Origin: Desulfuromonadales bacterium
GTDB lineage: Bacteria; Desulfobacterota; Desulfuromonadia; Desulfuromonadales; JAHYIW01
Assembly: GCA_029210745.1 (NCBI GenBank)
Contig: JARGFI010000018.1
Coordinates: 1 to 51,175 of the forward strand
DNA: 51,175 bases
Reading direction: 5' to 3'
Below, one piece after another: positions 1 to 8,114 of this stretch. The translations under genes were made by a program, and so were the position numbers. The first letter of the stretch is position 1. Every line of letters starts with the position of its first letter. Below the pieces are notes generated by a model. That model was not told the DNA's origin and did no database searches. It worked only from the letters and a program-made list of their open reading frames with translations.

Positions 1-329
1 AGATAGCTGCTTGGGATTCCCGCCTTAGTTCGTAAAACATGAGCATGGTTGTTCACCCACGACTTACCTCGAATAATGTATGCCTTTTGCTTTGATGGAT
101 CAAAGAAAGGTGCACCATCTTCTCCGAGCAGTACCAATTCTTCATCGAAAAGATAATCATCAATGAATCCAACTTGGCCAGTCGCACCGTAGTAGGGAAT
201 ATCTCCCTGCCGGGTTTCACGCTCTTTTGCATTTACTGGTACTCGTTGGCTATCTAGAATCTCGGCAACGTTTTCTAAAGTTGTCCATTCCCAGCCAGTG
301 GACAATTCATTTTTACTACTATTGTTCAC
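1..329 (-). CDS. hsdS: Type I restriction-modification specificity subunit (HsdS), N-terminal part, runs off the left edge
   Basis: The reverse strand reads open from a GTG at 329 to the window edge, about 109 residues. The translation has the typical start of an HsdS target-recognition domain: a GWEW..L start, an IPYYGATG segment, then LGEDGAPFF and a WVNNHAHVLR stretch, all hallmarks of the family. HsdS chooses the DNA sequence that the type I enzyme methylates or cuts. The GTG start overlaps the TGA of a short upstream reading frame ending DEVLVA, the kind of 4-base overlap usual between hsdM and hsdS, but only a stub of that upstream frame remains. The C-terminal half is outside the window. 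A broken hsdR lies upstream on the same strand, so the system may be inactive for cutting. Confidence 0.8.
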   Translation of the reverse strand, partial: MNNSSKNELSTGWEWTTLENVAEILDSQRVPVNAKERETRQGDIPYYGATGQVGFIDDYLFDEELVLLGEDGAPFFDPSKQKAYIIRGKSWVNNHAHVLRTKAGIPSSY

Positions 330-360
330 GCCACCAACACCTCATCCCAACAATGGTTTC
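324..360. repeat. 37-base direct repeat, copy A (hsdS start region)
   Basis: This 37-base stretch recurs at 511-547 in the same orientation with one mismatch. It covers the hsdS GTG start and the end of a short upstream frame (minus-strand reading ...CWDEVLVA-stop). Its duplication suggests that the junction between hsdS and the gene that preceded it was copied during rearrangement. Confidence 0.75.
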
Positions 361-391
361 CGATTATCACAATCTAACCGTCCCAAATCCA

Positions 392-413
392 GTCACGGCT
401 CGCCGTGCCCTAC
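392..413. repeat. REP-like palindrome
   Basis: The stretch reads, on the minus strand, GTAGGG followed by a short palindrome (CACGGC..GCCGTG). It has the same head (GTAGGG) as the REP elements around the RAYT gene but a different stem, so it is a divergent member or an independent element. Confidence 0.45.
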
Positions 414-445
414 ATGTTTGCCGTGCATCATGATCTTTACGATCT

Positions 446-470
446 GGGCGATTGATTAATCGCCCCTACG
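446..470. repeat. REP element between the two 37-base repeats
   Basis: The stretch has a GGGCGATT..AATCGCCC stem followed by CTACG, the same conserved ends as the REPs at 547-622 and 1215-1315, with a slightly different loop. Confidence 0.65.
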
Positions 471-510
471 CATGATTCTAAACGGGCTCAAAAATTAATT
501 TATCTTCTTC

Positions 511-547
511 GTTCACGCCGCCAACACCTCATCCCAACAATGGTTTC
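511..547. repeat. 37-base direct repeat, copy B
   Basis: This matches 324-360 at 36 of 37 positions. On the minus strand it again ends a short frame (...CWDEVLAA-stop) overlapping a GTG, but the frame begun by that GTG closes after 12 codons. It looks like a second, dead copy of the hsdS start junction. A REP begins immediately next to it at 547. Confidence 0.75.
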
Positions 548-622
548 GTAGGGGCGATTCACGAATCGCCCTGATTTTCCCGTCCGGTTCATAAACCGGG
601 CGATTCGTGAATCGCCCCTACG
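547..622. repeat. Inverted REP pair (BIME-like) downstream of the RAYT gene
   Basis: Two copies of a 25-base element (CGTAGGGGCGATTCACGAATCGCCC) lie in opposite orientation at 547-571 and 598-622, separated by 26 bases. Each copy is itself a hairpin. Inverted REP pairs of this kind are the usual companions and presumed substrates of REP-associated tyrosine transposases, and one such gene begins 15 bases further on. Confidence 0.85.
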
Positions 623-636
623 GTTCATTTTGCCGG

Positions 637-1206
637 TCATTGCCGCGCGGGGTGATTTTCGTCATCGGCCCATTTTGCCGGGTTATCGGCAATGTATTGC
701 CGAATCGCGTTCCATTCCCGTTCGCTGCGGATGACCCGTTCGTAATAATTGCGCTGCCAGACCGGGGTGCCGGGGGTGTCGCGCATTTGATTGATCTGTT
801 TGGCCGTGTTCATTTTCAAAAAACCAACAACCTTCGGCAGGGTCATGGTGCGCCGGCTGCGTAGGGGCAATTCATGAATTGCCCTTACAGGGTTGACCGA
901 TTCGCAACCGGGCAATTCATGAATTGCCCTTACGGGGTCGTTGATAATGACAATTCCGTGAAGATGGTTCGGCATGACAACACAGACATCAATTCCCAGC
1001 CCCGGATAACGGTGCGGCAACGAATCCCAGACGGTCGTGACCATTCGACCGGCGTCACTCAACCGCATCTCTCCATCCGCCACTTCGCCGAACAGACATT
1101 CCCGCCCGTGCACGCACAATGTCACAAAATACGCCCCGCCGCCGGAATAATCAAAATCCCGCAATCGGATCGACCGTCGATGATGAATGTCCGGATTGTA
1201 AGCCAT
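637..1206 (-). CDS. REP-associated tyrosine transposase (RAYT, IS200/Y1 family)
   Basis: This 189-residue protein has the fold signature of single-strand HUH transposases: an N-terminal RLRDFDYSGGGAYFVT block, the metal-binding HLH motif inside MPNHLHGI, and a C-terminal NYYERVIRSE stretch that carries the catalytic tyrosine. RAYTs are domesticated single-copy transposases that process REP hairpins. I place the start at ATG 1206 because GGAGG lies just upstream; a longer reading to 1230 only translates part of a REP. An odd insert in the middle (about residues 96-120, two copies of VRAIHELP) is encoded by REP palindromes at 860-889 and 910-934 that keep the frame. The gene separates hsdR from hsdS. 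Whether the protein with the insert is active is unknown. Confidence 0.85.
   Translation of the reverse strand: MAYNPDIHHRRSIRLRDFDYSGGGAYFVTLCVHGRECLFGEVADGEMRLSDAGRMVTTVWDSLPHRYPGLGIDVCVVMPNHLHGIVIINDPVRAIHELPGCESVNPVRAIHELPLRSRRTMTLPKVVGFLKMNTAKQINQMRDTPGTPVWQRNYYERVIRSEREWNAIRQYIADNPAKWADDENHPARQ
860..889. repeat. REP palindrome inside the RAYT coding sequence (copy 1)
   Basis: The stretch is GTAGGGGCAATTCATGAATTGCCCTTAC, a variant of the flanking REPs with CAATTCATGAATTG in place of CGATTCACGAATCG. It is read through in frame as part of a VRAIHELP peptide. Confidence 0.8.
910..934. repeat. REP palindrome inside the RAYT coding sequence (copy 2)
   Basis: This is a second, same-orientation copy of the CAATTCATGAATTG variant, 20 bases after the first. 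It also encodes VRAIHELP in the RAYT frame. Confidence 0.8.
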
Positions 1207-1214
1207 TCCCCCTC

Positions 1215-1315
1215 CGTAGGGGCGATTCACGAATCGCCCTGATTCACCGATTCACGAATCGCCCTGATTTTTCCCGACCGAATCAAAACCGGGCGATTCG
1301 TGAATCGCCCCTACG
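1215..1315. repeat. REP cluster (two inverted plus one truncated copy) upstream of the RAYT gene
   Basis: A full copy lies at 1215-1239, a truncated copy (GATTCACGAATCGCCC) at about 1250-1265, and an inverted full copy at 1291-1315. The set mirrors the pair at 547-622, so the RAYT gene is bracketed by REP pairs. The cluster fills nearly all of the gap to the end of hsdR. Confidence 0.85.
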
Positions 1316-1324
1316 TCGAAACCA

Positions 1325-4185
1325 TCACGCCGCCAAGGTCTGGTTCAATTCCTCCAGAATCGCATTTAGATCATCCCCGAACACCTGCCACACCCGGCCG
1401 ATCCCGCCCGCTTGCGCAAACGGCGCATAATCAAAATCATCGGTCTCGATCTGCAGATTGGCGGCGATATGATCACGGATCATCTCCAGCCACTGGCGCT
1501 GCTCGGCGGTAAAGCTTTTGCCGCTCGCCTGCTGCTGTTCGATCCAGGCGGTAAAGTTGACCTGCACCTTTTCGGGGAACGGCACCAGCTCACTCTCCTG
1601 ATGCATGGCAAAGCGCACCAGCGAGACCAGATCGGTCAATATATGGTTGGCCGCAGCTCCACGCACCTTCCCCGCCTGCAATTTCTGGTAGGCGGCCCAG
1701 AGCTCGTCGGGCACGCGCTTCTCCCACCCTTGCGGATGGGTCTGATAAATTTGCAGCTGCTCGACCTGGGCGACCAGCTTTTCGGCCAGATCCTGCACAT
1801 CGGCAAAGCGCAGCCGCTGCTTGAACGGCTTGCTGTAAAGAACCTGCAGGGCAGTGATCTCGTCCTTGTTCGCTTCGATAAACTGCTCGAACGATTCGAC
1901 CACGCCTCTGGCCTTCTCCTCGGAAAAGCCGGAGAAGATCAGGGTGTCGGTGCTGACCGTATCGATGATCTGTTCGTTCTTCTTCTTGATCGCAAACAGC
2001 AGTTCGCGCAGTTCCGGATTACAGAGCGGCTTGACCGCCGCGCCGATCACCTGCGCTGCCATCTGGCGCAGCTGTTTATCATCCGGCTCGCTAACGCCAA
2101 AACTCTTCTGCGCATGAGATAAATGCTTATCCGGATCGAGCGCCTCGACCAGATCACCGGTCAAATCTTTGAGACTTTTGCCACCCAGCAGCTTGCTCAC
2201 CTGTAGCTGTTCATCGGTCGTCAGCTTCTTCTCCATCCGCGCCAGCCGTGCCGCCACCGAGGAGACCACGTCGATTTCGGCGTTGCCGAAGGCGACCGCC
2301 TGCAACAACTTCTCAAAGCCGACATTCTTCTTGCGCTCCATCGGCAGAGAATCGGTCTGATCCATCTCGCAGACGCCGAGCGCATCGACGATGACGAAAT
2401 GATCCTTGGTAACCGCATCGGGGGTGACCGCTTGCAGGTCGTTGTCGTTGATGATCCGCACCCCGCGCCCCTTCATCTGCTCGAAGTATGCGCGCGACTT
2501 GACACTGCGCATAAAGAAGACGCACTCGCACGCCTTGATGTCGGTACCGGTGGCGATCATATCGACGGTGACGGCGATGCGCGGAAAGTAACTGTTGCGG
2601 AAAGCCGCGATCAGATCTTCGGGTTTGGCGCCGGTGGTGCGGTAGGTGATCTTCTGAGCGAATTCGTTCCCCTTGCCGAACTCCTCACGGACGATCTTGA
2701 CGATATCCTCGGCGTGGGAATCATCCTTGGCGAAGATCAAAGTCTTGGGGACCTCGGTCCGGTTGGGGAAGATCTCGGTAAAGAGCTTGTCGCGGAAGGT
2801 GCGGATGACGGTGCGGATCTGGTCGACGGAGACCACGTCGCGGTCGAGTTGCTTCGCCTCGTAACTGACCTCGTCATCGAGCTGTTCCCAGCGCACCTCG
2901 CGGGTCTCGCGGTCGCGTTTGTCAACATAGTAACCGGCTTCGACTGCGCTCCCCTGTTCAGTAATCGCGGTCTTGATGCGATAGACATCGTAATTAACAT
3001 TGACACCGTCGGCGACCGCTTGCGGATGACCGTACTCCATCACCAGGTTCTTGTTGAAGAAACCGAAGGTCTGTTTGCTTGGGGTGGCGGTCAAACCGAT
3101 CAGGTAGGCATCAAAGTATTCGAGCACCTGCCGCCAGAGGTTGTAGATTGAGCGATGACATTCGTCGGTGACAATGATATCGAAGCTGCCGATGGGAAAA
3201 CCGGGATTGTACTCGATCGGCTCCGACTCTTTGAACAAAGAACCTAACTCAATCGAGTCTTCCATCTCCTCGGGGAGTTCCCGCCCTTTGAGCATCGAGA
3301 AGAGCCGCTGGATGGTGCAAATGCTGACCCGCGCCATCGTATCGAACACGTTGCTGGTCATGTGCTGGACGATGTACTCTTCGCTGAACTTGAAGTTGTT
3401 GTACGGCGAGACGTACTGCTGAAACTCCTTGAGAGTCTGGCGGCCGAGGTTGCCGCGATCGACCAGAAACAGCACCCGACGGGCACCGGCAAATTTGATC
3501 AGTCGGTAGATAAAGTTGATAGCGGTGAAGGTTTTTCCCGAGCCGGTTGCCATCTGGATCAGCGCACGCGGGCGGTTCTCCTTGAGCGAAACTTCGAGAT
3601 TCTGAATCGCCTTGATCTGCGCCGGCCACAGTCCTGCGGTTTTGAGTTCCGGCATCTGCTGCAAGCGGGCGAGGAAGGTCTGGGGCTGACCGTAGGAGGC
3701 GGCGGGATCTGCGGCAATCGGCAAATCCCCCCTCGCCCCCCTTTGCCAAAGGGGGGAATCAAAGGCAGCGTCGAACAGAGCTGCGAGAAATTCGGGCCGG
3801 TGAAAAGCAAAGACGTTGCGTGAGCGCGACTCGGGATCGAGACCGTTGGTGAAGCGGGTTCGACCCCGGTCGATTCGTAACAGAAAGGGAGCGGATTGTG
3901 CCAACGCGGCAGGCCGGAGGGCAGGCCCTGGGTGTACTTGGCGGATTGGACTTCAACGCCGGTCAGGGTGGAACCGGCCTTTTTCGCTTCGATCACCCCG
4001 GCGGCTTGACCGTCAACATACAGCAGGTAGTCGGCATATCCATAGCCGGGCAAAGAAAACTCGCGGATGGCAACACCACAACCAGCGTGAATATTAACAG
4101 CACTCGAATCCTGAACAAACCATCCACAAGCGGTCAGTAATCTGTCGATATGTTCGCGGGCTTCCGCTTCTGACGCCGGAACCAT
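1325..4185 (-). pseudogene. hsdR: Type I restriction enzyme R subunit (HsdR), frameshifted
   Basis: HsdR cuts and translocates DNA in type I systems. The N-terminal part, from ATG 4185 (GAGGAG upstream), holds the nuclease core with GYADYLLYVDG and VIEAKKAG (the D...ExK signature). The rest, in another frame, holds the motor: ATGSGKT (Walker A), DECH, a TATP motif, and VDMIATGTDIK...QMKGRG near the end of the helicase. The two frames join at about 3859-3860: the first reads ...CYESTGVE and the second resumes TRFTNGLDPESRSRN, which is contiguous in intact homologues, so one base is missing. A GC-rich palindrome at 3723-3759 is inserted in frame just after (SPLWQRGARGDL). Either the gene is dead, or this is a sequencing error. 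The stop TGA is at 1325. Confidence 0.85.
3723..3759. repeat. GC-rich palindromic mini-repeat inside hsdR
   Basis: The core CCCCCTTTGCCAAAGGGGGG is a perfect hairpin with C-rich flanks. Translated in the hsdR frame it gives SPLWQRGARGDL. A related element lies at 6391-6450. I recall this peptide as a common sign of a dispersed repeat in this bacterial group (not checked here). Confidence 0.65.
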
Positions 4186-4275
4186 AAGCTCTCCTCAGAT
4201 AACACACTCAAACCGCCCAGCTACTGGTGCTACTCGCGCCCCTCCCCGGCTCGACAAGGGAGATAAAAAAACATA

Positions 4276-4319
4276 AAACCGCTAAGCCACTTCAGCAACG
4301 AAGCAGTGGCCAGCGGTTT
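4276..4319. repeat. Inverted repeat (possible second terminator)
   Basis: AAACCGCT..GCCACT pairs with AGTGGC.AGCGGTTT around a 14-base loop. A-rich sequence on the left becomes a T-rich tail on the minus strand, so it could be a weak backup terminator for the leu operon. Confidence 0.45.
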
Positions 4320-4440
4320 CAAAATAAATCAGCCTTGTACCCTCATCTATCCCGTCCTTGTCAGTTGCCAAACAGCCCCCGTAAAATACCTGAATAACTC
4401 ATGAAATGCAAACACTCCCAGCCGCCATGTCAATCACGAG

Positions 4441-4470
4441 ATAAAAAAGGCCGGACAATCTGCCCGGCCC
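4441..4470 (-). terminator. Rho-independent terminator of the leuA-leuC-leuD transcript
   Basis: On the minus strand GGCCGG and CCGGCC pair around a 9-base loop and are followed by TTTTTT. It lies 28 bases after the leuD stop. Confidence 0.85.
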
Positions 4471-4497
4471 TGTACTGTATTTGCTCAACCAGGTGAA

Positions 4498-5028
4498 TCA
4501 ATAGCGGGCGTCGGCAAACTCCACCCAACCACCGGCTTCAACCAGTGCCTTGTCGAACGGACTGATCTCGAAGGAGAAGGTCTCCTGCGCGCTTCCCGCT
4601 GTGACGGTAACGGTCTGCGCGGGGAGGTCGACAGCGACCTGCAGCGCTCCCCGGGCCTCCAGCGCAATGATCTTTTCAATATCGGCCTTAGGCAGTTCAA
4701 TCGCCAGCATCCCGCAGTTGAACATGTTCTGGCGGAAGATGCGCGCATAACTTTCGGCGATAATGGTGTGAATGTCGTTAACTTCAAAGACCCACGGGGC
4801 GTGCTCGCGCGACGAACCGCAGCCGAAATTCTCGCGCGAAACAACAACTGTCGCGTTCTTCAGCAAAGCCCCTTTGGGATCGAAATCACCGAGGCTGAGG
4901 TCTTCGAGAATATACGGCTGGAGGGCTTCCTTGGTCACCTCGGTCAGATACTTGGCCGGGATGATCTCATCGGTATTGATATCGGACCGGTCGAGGACAA
5001 TCGCCGGGCCGCCAAAAACTTTTTTCAT
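4498..5028 (-). CDS. leuD: 3-isopropylmalate dehydratase small subunit
   Basis: This 176-residue protein is the small (swivel) subunit of isopropylmalate isomerase, which converts 2-isopropylmalate to 3-isopropylmalate in leucine synthesis. Family motifs are NTDEIIPAKYL near the start and GCGSSREHAP in the middle. I chose ATG 5028 because GGGAGA sits 8 bases upstream; the longer TTG start at 5049 would overlap the leuC stop and has no such site. It follows leuC by 17 bases and is the last gene before a strong terminator. No leuB follows in this window: a restriction locus occupies the next position. Confidence 0.93.
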   Translation of the reverse strand: MKKVFGGPAIVLDRSDINTDEIIPAKYLTEVTKEALQPYILEDLSLGDFDPKGALLKNATVVVSRENFGCGSSREHAPWVFEVNDIHTIIAESYARIFRQNMFNCGMLAIELPKADIEKIIALEARGALQVAVDLPAQTVTVTAGSAQETFSFEISPFDKALVEAGGWVEFADARY

Positions 5029-5045
5029 CGTCAATTCTCCCTTAC

Positions 5046-6326
5046 TCAATAATCACGCGGATCGGTGATAGCCCCGGTGATGGCCGCCGCTGCCGCACTC
5101 GCCGGACTCATCAGATGCACCATCCCGCCCTTGCCCATCCGTCCGGCGAAGTTGCGGTTGGTGGTCGAGGCGCAGGCCTCCCCTTCGGCGAGAACCCCGT
5201 TACTCATGCCGAGACAGGCACCGCAGGTCGGGTTGGTGACACAGAACCCGGCGTCCATAAAAATATCCAGCACCCCCTCATCCATCGCCTGCTTGAAGAT
5301 CACCGGGGTCGCCGGGGAGACGATCCCCCGGACCGAATCGGCAATCTTCCTCCCCTTGAGGATCGCGGCGGCCTGACGCAGATCTTCGATGCGCCCGTTG
5401 GTGCAGCTGCCGATATAGATCTGATCGACCCTGGTGCCAACCATCTCGGTCACCGGCTTGACACAGTCCGGTTTGTAGTTGTAGGTACACTGCGGGCCAA
5501 TCTTGCTGATGTCAAAATCGAAAAGTTTGTCGTAGGCAGCATCAGCGTCGGCGCACCAGGTGCTGTACTCGTTAAGCGCGGCTTCCTTGCTGGCGAACTC
5601 ACCCTGAATGAACGGCCAGAGGTAATCAACGGTGACCATATCGGGTTGGCAGATACCGCTGGTGCCGCCTGCTTCGATGGCCATATTACACAACGTCATG
5701 CGGGCATCCATATCCATCGCGGCAACGACCGGGCCGTGAAATTCGATCACCCGGTCAGTGGCACCGTTGACGCCGAGCTGGCCGATGACGTAAAGGATCA
5801 CGTCCTTGGCATAAACACCGTTACTCAGGGCGCCGTTAAGATTGACGCGGATCGATTTCGGCTCGCGGAAAGCGCAGACCCCTTTGAGCATGCCGACTTC
5901 GAGGTCGGTGGTGCCGACGCCGGCGGCAAAAGCCCCGAAGGCACCGTGGGTGCAGGTGTGGCTGTCCCCCATAATGACGGTGAAACCGGGACGGATATAG
6001 CCTTTTTCTGGAAAGATCGCGTGGCAGACACCGTTGCGACCGACATCAAAGAAATCCTTGATGTCGTGACGCCGCGCCCAGTCGCGCAACATCTTTGCCT
6101 GCAGGGCGGTCTTGCTGTCCTTGGCCGGGGTGACGTGGTCGATGACCGCCTTGATCCTGGTGTTATCAAAAACCCGGTCCTTGCCGCGTGCTTCGAGATC
6201 AGCGATTGCCACCGGGGTGGTAATTTCATGACAGAGCACCCGATCGATATCGAGCACCCGGGTTCCCGGAAACGGCTCGTCACGCAAATGCGCGGCGAAG
6301 ATTTTTTCTGCGGTGGTTTGTCCCAT
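5046..6326 (-). CDS. leuC: 3-isopropylmalate dehydratase large subunit
   Basis: This 426-residue aconitase-family protein holds the [4Fe-4S] cluster that dehydrates and rehydrates isopropylmalate together with LeuD. The likely cluster cysteines are in YIGSCTNGR and in TCGACLG near residues 350-370. MGDSHTCTHGAFGAF is the usual substrate-side motif. Its length matches the shorter LeuC type found in deltaproteobacteria and archaea rather than the enterobacterial form of about 466 residues. ATG 6326 is preceded by AAGGAGAGG; the upstream extension to 6383 lacks a ribosome site. leuA lies upstream across a 128-base gap that carries a GC-rich repeat. Confidence 0.93.
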   Translation of the reverse strand: MGQTTAEKIFAAHLRDEPFPGTRVLDIDRVLCHEITTPVAIADLEARGKDRVFDNTRIKAVIDHVTPAKDSKTALQAKMLRDWARRHDIKDFFDVGRNGVCHAIFPEKGYIRPGFTVIMGDSHTCTHGAFGAFAAGVGTTDLEVGMLKGVCAFREPKSIRVNLNGALSNGVYAKDVILYVIGQLGVNGATDRVIEFHGPVVAAMDMDARMTLCNMAIEAGGTSGICQPDMVTVDYLWPFIQGEFASKEAALNEYSTWCADADAAYDKLFDFDISKIGPQCTYNYKPDCVKPVTEMVGTRVDQIYIGSCTNGRIEDLRQAAAILKGRKIADSVRGIVSPATPVIFKQAMDEGVLDIFMDAGFCVTNPTCGACLGMSNGVLAEGEACASTTNRNFAGRMGKGGMVHLMSPASAAAAAITGAITDPRDY

Positions 6327-6352
6327 AACCTCTCCTTGTGTTTCAAGAAAGA

Positions 6353-6375
6353 GCGGGGCCGTCTCCCGACCCCGC
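6353..6375 (-). other. Small GC hairpin in the leuA-leuC gap
   Basis: GCGGGG and CCCCGC pair around an 11-base loop on the minus strand, with TCTTTCTT after it. It could lower transcription into leuC or protect the message; this is a guess from the structure alone. Confidence 0.3.
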
Positions 6376-6390
6376 ATCGACATTTATTCT

Positions 6391-6450
6391 CCCCCTGTTC
6401 GCCAGGCTCACGTCCCCCTTACGAAGCAGGGGGGGGACCAAGGGGGGGGG
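6391..6450. repeat. GC-rich palindromic mini-repeat in the leuA-leuC gap
   Basis: Runs of C and G (CCCCCTTACGAAGCAGGGGG) form a hairpin, preceded and followed by further C/G tracts. The layout resembles the element inside hsdR at 3723-3759, so both may belong to one dispersed family. Confidence 0.5.
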
Positions 6451-6454
6451 TAAT

Positions 6455-7990
6455 TCAGATCGTAATGCTTGTCCGCTCTATCACCGATGCCATCTTGTTG
6501 AGGGCATTGATGTAGGCCTTGGCACTGGCGACGATGATATCCTCATGCGACCCCTGACCGAGCACTTCACGGCCATTTTCCTCAAGCCGCACGGTACACT
6601 CGCCCTGGGCATCGGTGCCGCCGGTAATAGCGCCAACGATATACTGGCGCAGTTCTGAACCGGTCCCGGTCAATTCCTTGATCGCCTTGAAGGCAGCATC
6701 GACCGGACCGGCACCAATAACGGTCATCTGCCTGATCTGTCCTTCGATTGCCATCTCGACCATGGCGGTCGGTGCGGCAATGCCGGAAGTGACGTTGATC
6801 TTGACCAGCTTGAAGCGCTCTTCGACGCGGATCACTTCATCGGCAATAATTGCATCGATATCTTCGTCAAAGATTTCCTTCTTCTGGTCAGCCAGTGCCT
6901 TGAAGCGTACGAACGCCTTGTCGATATCCTCTTTAGGCAAATCGTAGCCGAGTTCCTTGATGCGATCGATAAAGGCGTGGCGTCCGGAATGCTTGCCAAG
7001 AACCAGCTTGTTGCGGTTAAGACCAATTGACTCGGGGGTCATGATCTCGTAAGTCTCGGCATCCATCAGCACCCCGTGCTGGTGAATACCGGCCTCGTGG
7101 GCAAAGGCGTTGGCCCCGACAATCGCCTTGTTCGGCTGTACCACGATGCCGGTGACAGTCGACAGGAGGCGGCTGGCACCATGGATGTACTCGGTGTTGA
7201 CCCCGGTGGTAAAGGGCATGATGTCGCGCCGCGTACGCAGCCCCATCACCACCTCTTCGAGGGAACAGTTACCGGCGCGCTCGCCAATCCCGTTGATGGT
7301 ACATTCCACCTGTCCGGCCCCGGCCTGCAACGCGGCGAGGGAGTTGGCGACCGCCAGCCCGAGATCGTTATGACAGTGGACCGAGATGACCGCATTATTA
7401 ATATTCGGCACATTGTCCTTGAGATATTTGATGATGTTGAAGAACTCAAACGGCATCGCGTAACCGACGGTGTCGGGAATATTGACCGTTGTGGCCCCCG
7501 CAGTAATTACCGCTTCGACCATTCTGGCGAGGAACGGCAGCCGGGTACGAACCGCATCTTCGCAGGAGAACTCGACGTTGGGGGTATAAGAAACGGCATG
7601 CTTGACTGCCGCCACGGCAGTTTCGAGAACCTGTTCCGGTGCCATCTGGAGTTTGCGTTCCATGTGAATATCGGAGGTGGCAATAAAAGTATGGATGCGG
7701 CCACGCTCCCCGGCATACTGCAACGCCTCCCAGGCACGATCGATATCCTTGAAATTGGAACGACACAGTCCGGCGATTTCCGGGCCCTTGATCGTCTGCG
7801 CAACTTTGCGTACTGCTTCAAAATCGCCGATCGAGGCGATCGGAAACCCGGCTTCGATAATATCAACATTCATCTTTTCGAGTTCATGGGCAATCCGCAA
7901 TTTTTCTTCGATGTTCATGCTTGCGCCGGGTGACTGTTCACCGTCGCGCAAAGTCGTATCAAAAATCTTGATTCTGGTCGATTCACTCAT
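6455..7990 (-). CDS. leuA: 2-isopropylmalate synthase
   Basis: This 511-residue enzyme joins acetyl-CoA and 2-oxoisovalerate, the first committed step to leucine. The DRE-TIM barrel is shown by FDTTLRDGEQSPG at the start and by the metal-binding SVHCHNDLGLAVANS; GIGERAGN and HSGRHAF are further synthase signatures. The last ~130 residues form the LeuA dimer domain that binds leucine for feedback inhibition, so this is the full-length type. ATG 7990 follows AGGAGA. The 462-base leader upstream contains a T-box riboswitch and a good promoter, so leuA-leuC-leuD is probably switched on when charged tRNA-Leu is scarce. Confidence 0.93.
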   Translation of the reverse strand: MSESTRIKIFDTTLRDGEQSPGASMNIEEKLRIAHELEKMNVDIIEAGFPIASIGDFEAVRKVAQTIKGPEIAGLCRSNFKDIDRAWEALQYAGERGRIHTFIATSDIHMERKLQMAPEQVLETAVAAVKHAVSYTPNVEFSCEDAVRTRLPFLARMVEAVITAGATTVNIPDTVGYAMPFEFFNIIKYLKDNVPNINNAVISVHCHNDLGLAVANSLAALQAGAGQVECTINGIGERAGNCSLEEVVMGLRTRRDIMPFTTGVNTEYIHGASRLLSTVTGIVVQPNKAIVGANAFAHEAGIHQHGVLMDAETYEIMTPESIGLNRNKLVLGKHSGRHAFIDRIKELGYDLPKEDIDKAFVRFKALADQKKEIFDEDIDAIIADEVIRVEERFKLVKINVTSGIAAPTAMVEMAIEGQIRQMTVIGAGPVDAAFKAIKELTGTGSELRQYIVGAITGGTDAQGECTVRLEENGREVLGQGSHEDIIVASAKAYINALNKMASVIERTSITI

Positions 7991-8114
7991 GATGATTCTC
8001 TCCTGATCGTTCGGTCTGTGTGACGACAACGTGACACAATTCCAGTTGAATATCTTTGCTGCAAGGGTTGGCGCTCCGTCAGGTCATTTGCCACGCCATC
8101 CCCCCCGTTCACAA

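Larger units (their letters stand above)
4186..4497. other. Gap between leuD and hsdR with two hairpins
   Basis: This 312-base gap has no coding frame that I can support. It holds the leuD terminator (4441-4470), a second inverted repeat (4276-4319) and an AT-rich stretch in front of hsdR. I see no convincing promoter. Confidence 0.5.

Noticed and set aside
547-1315. Repeated palindromes taken for a CRISPR array
   Set aside because: The repeats are in opposite orientations, of unequal spacing, and located around and inside a transposase gene; there are no uniform spacers.
5115-6515. Long plus-strand open frame (466 codons) across leuC
   Set aside because: It is antisense to a clear leuC, has no ribosome site and shows no protein-like composition; it arises from the GC-rich codon bias of leuC.
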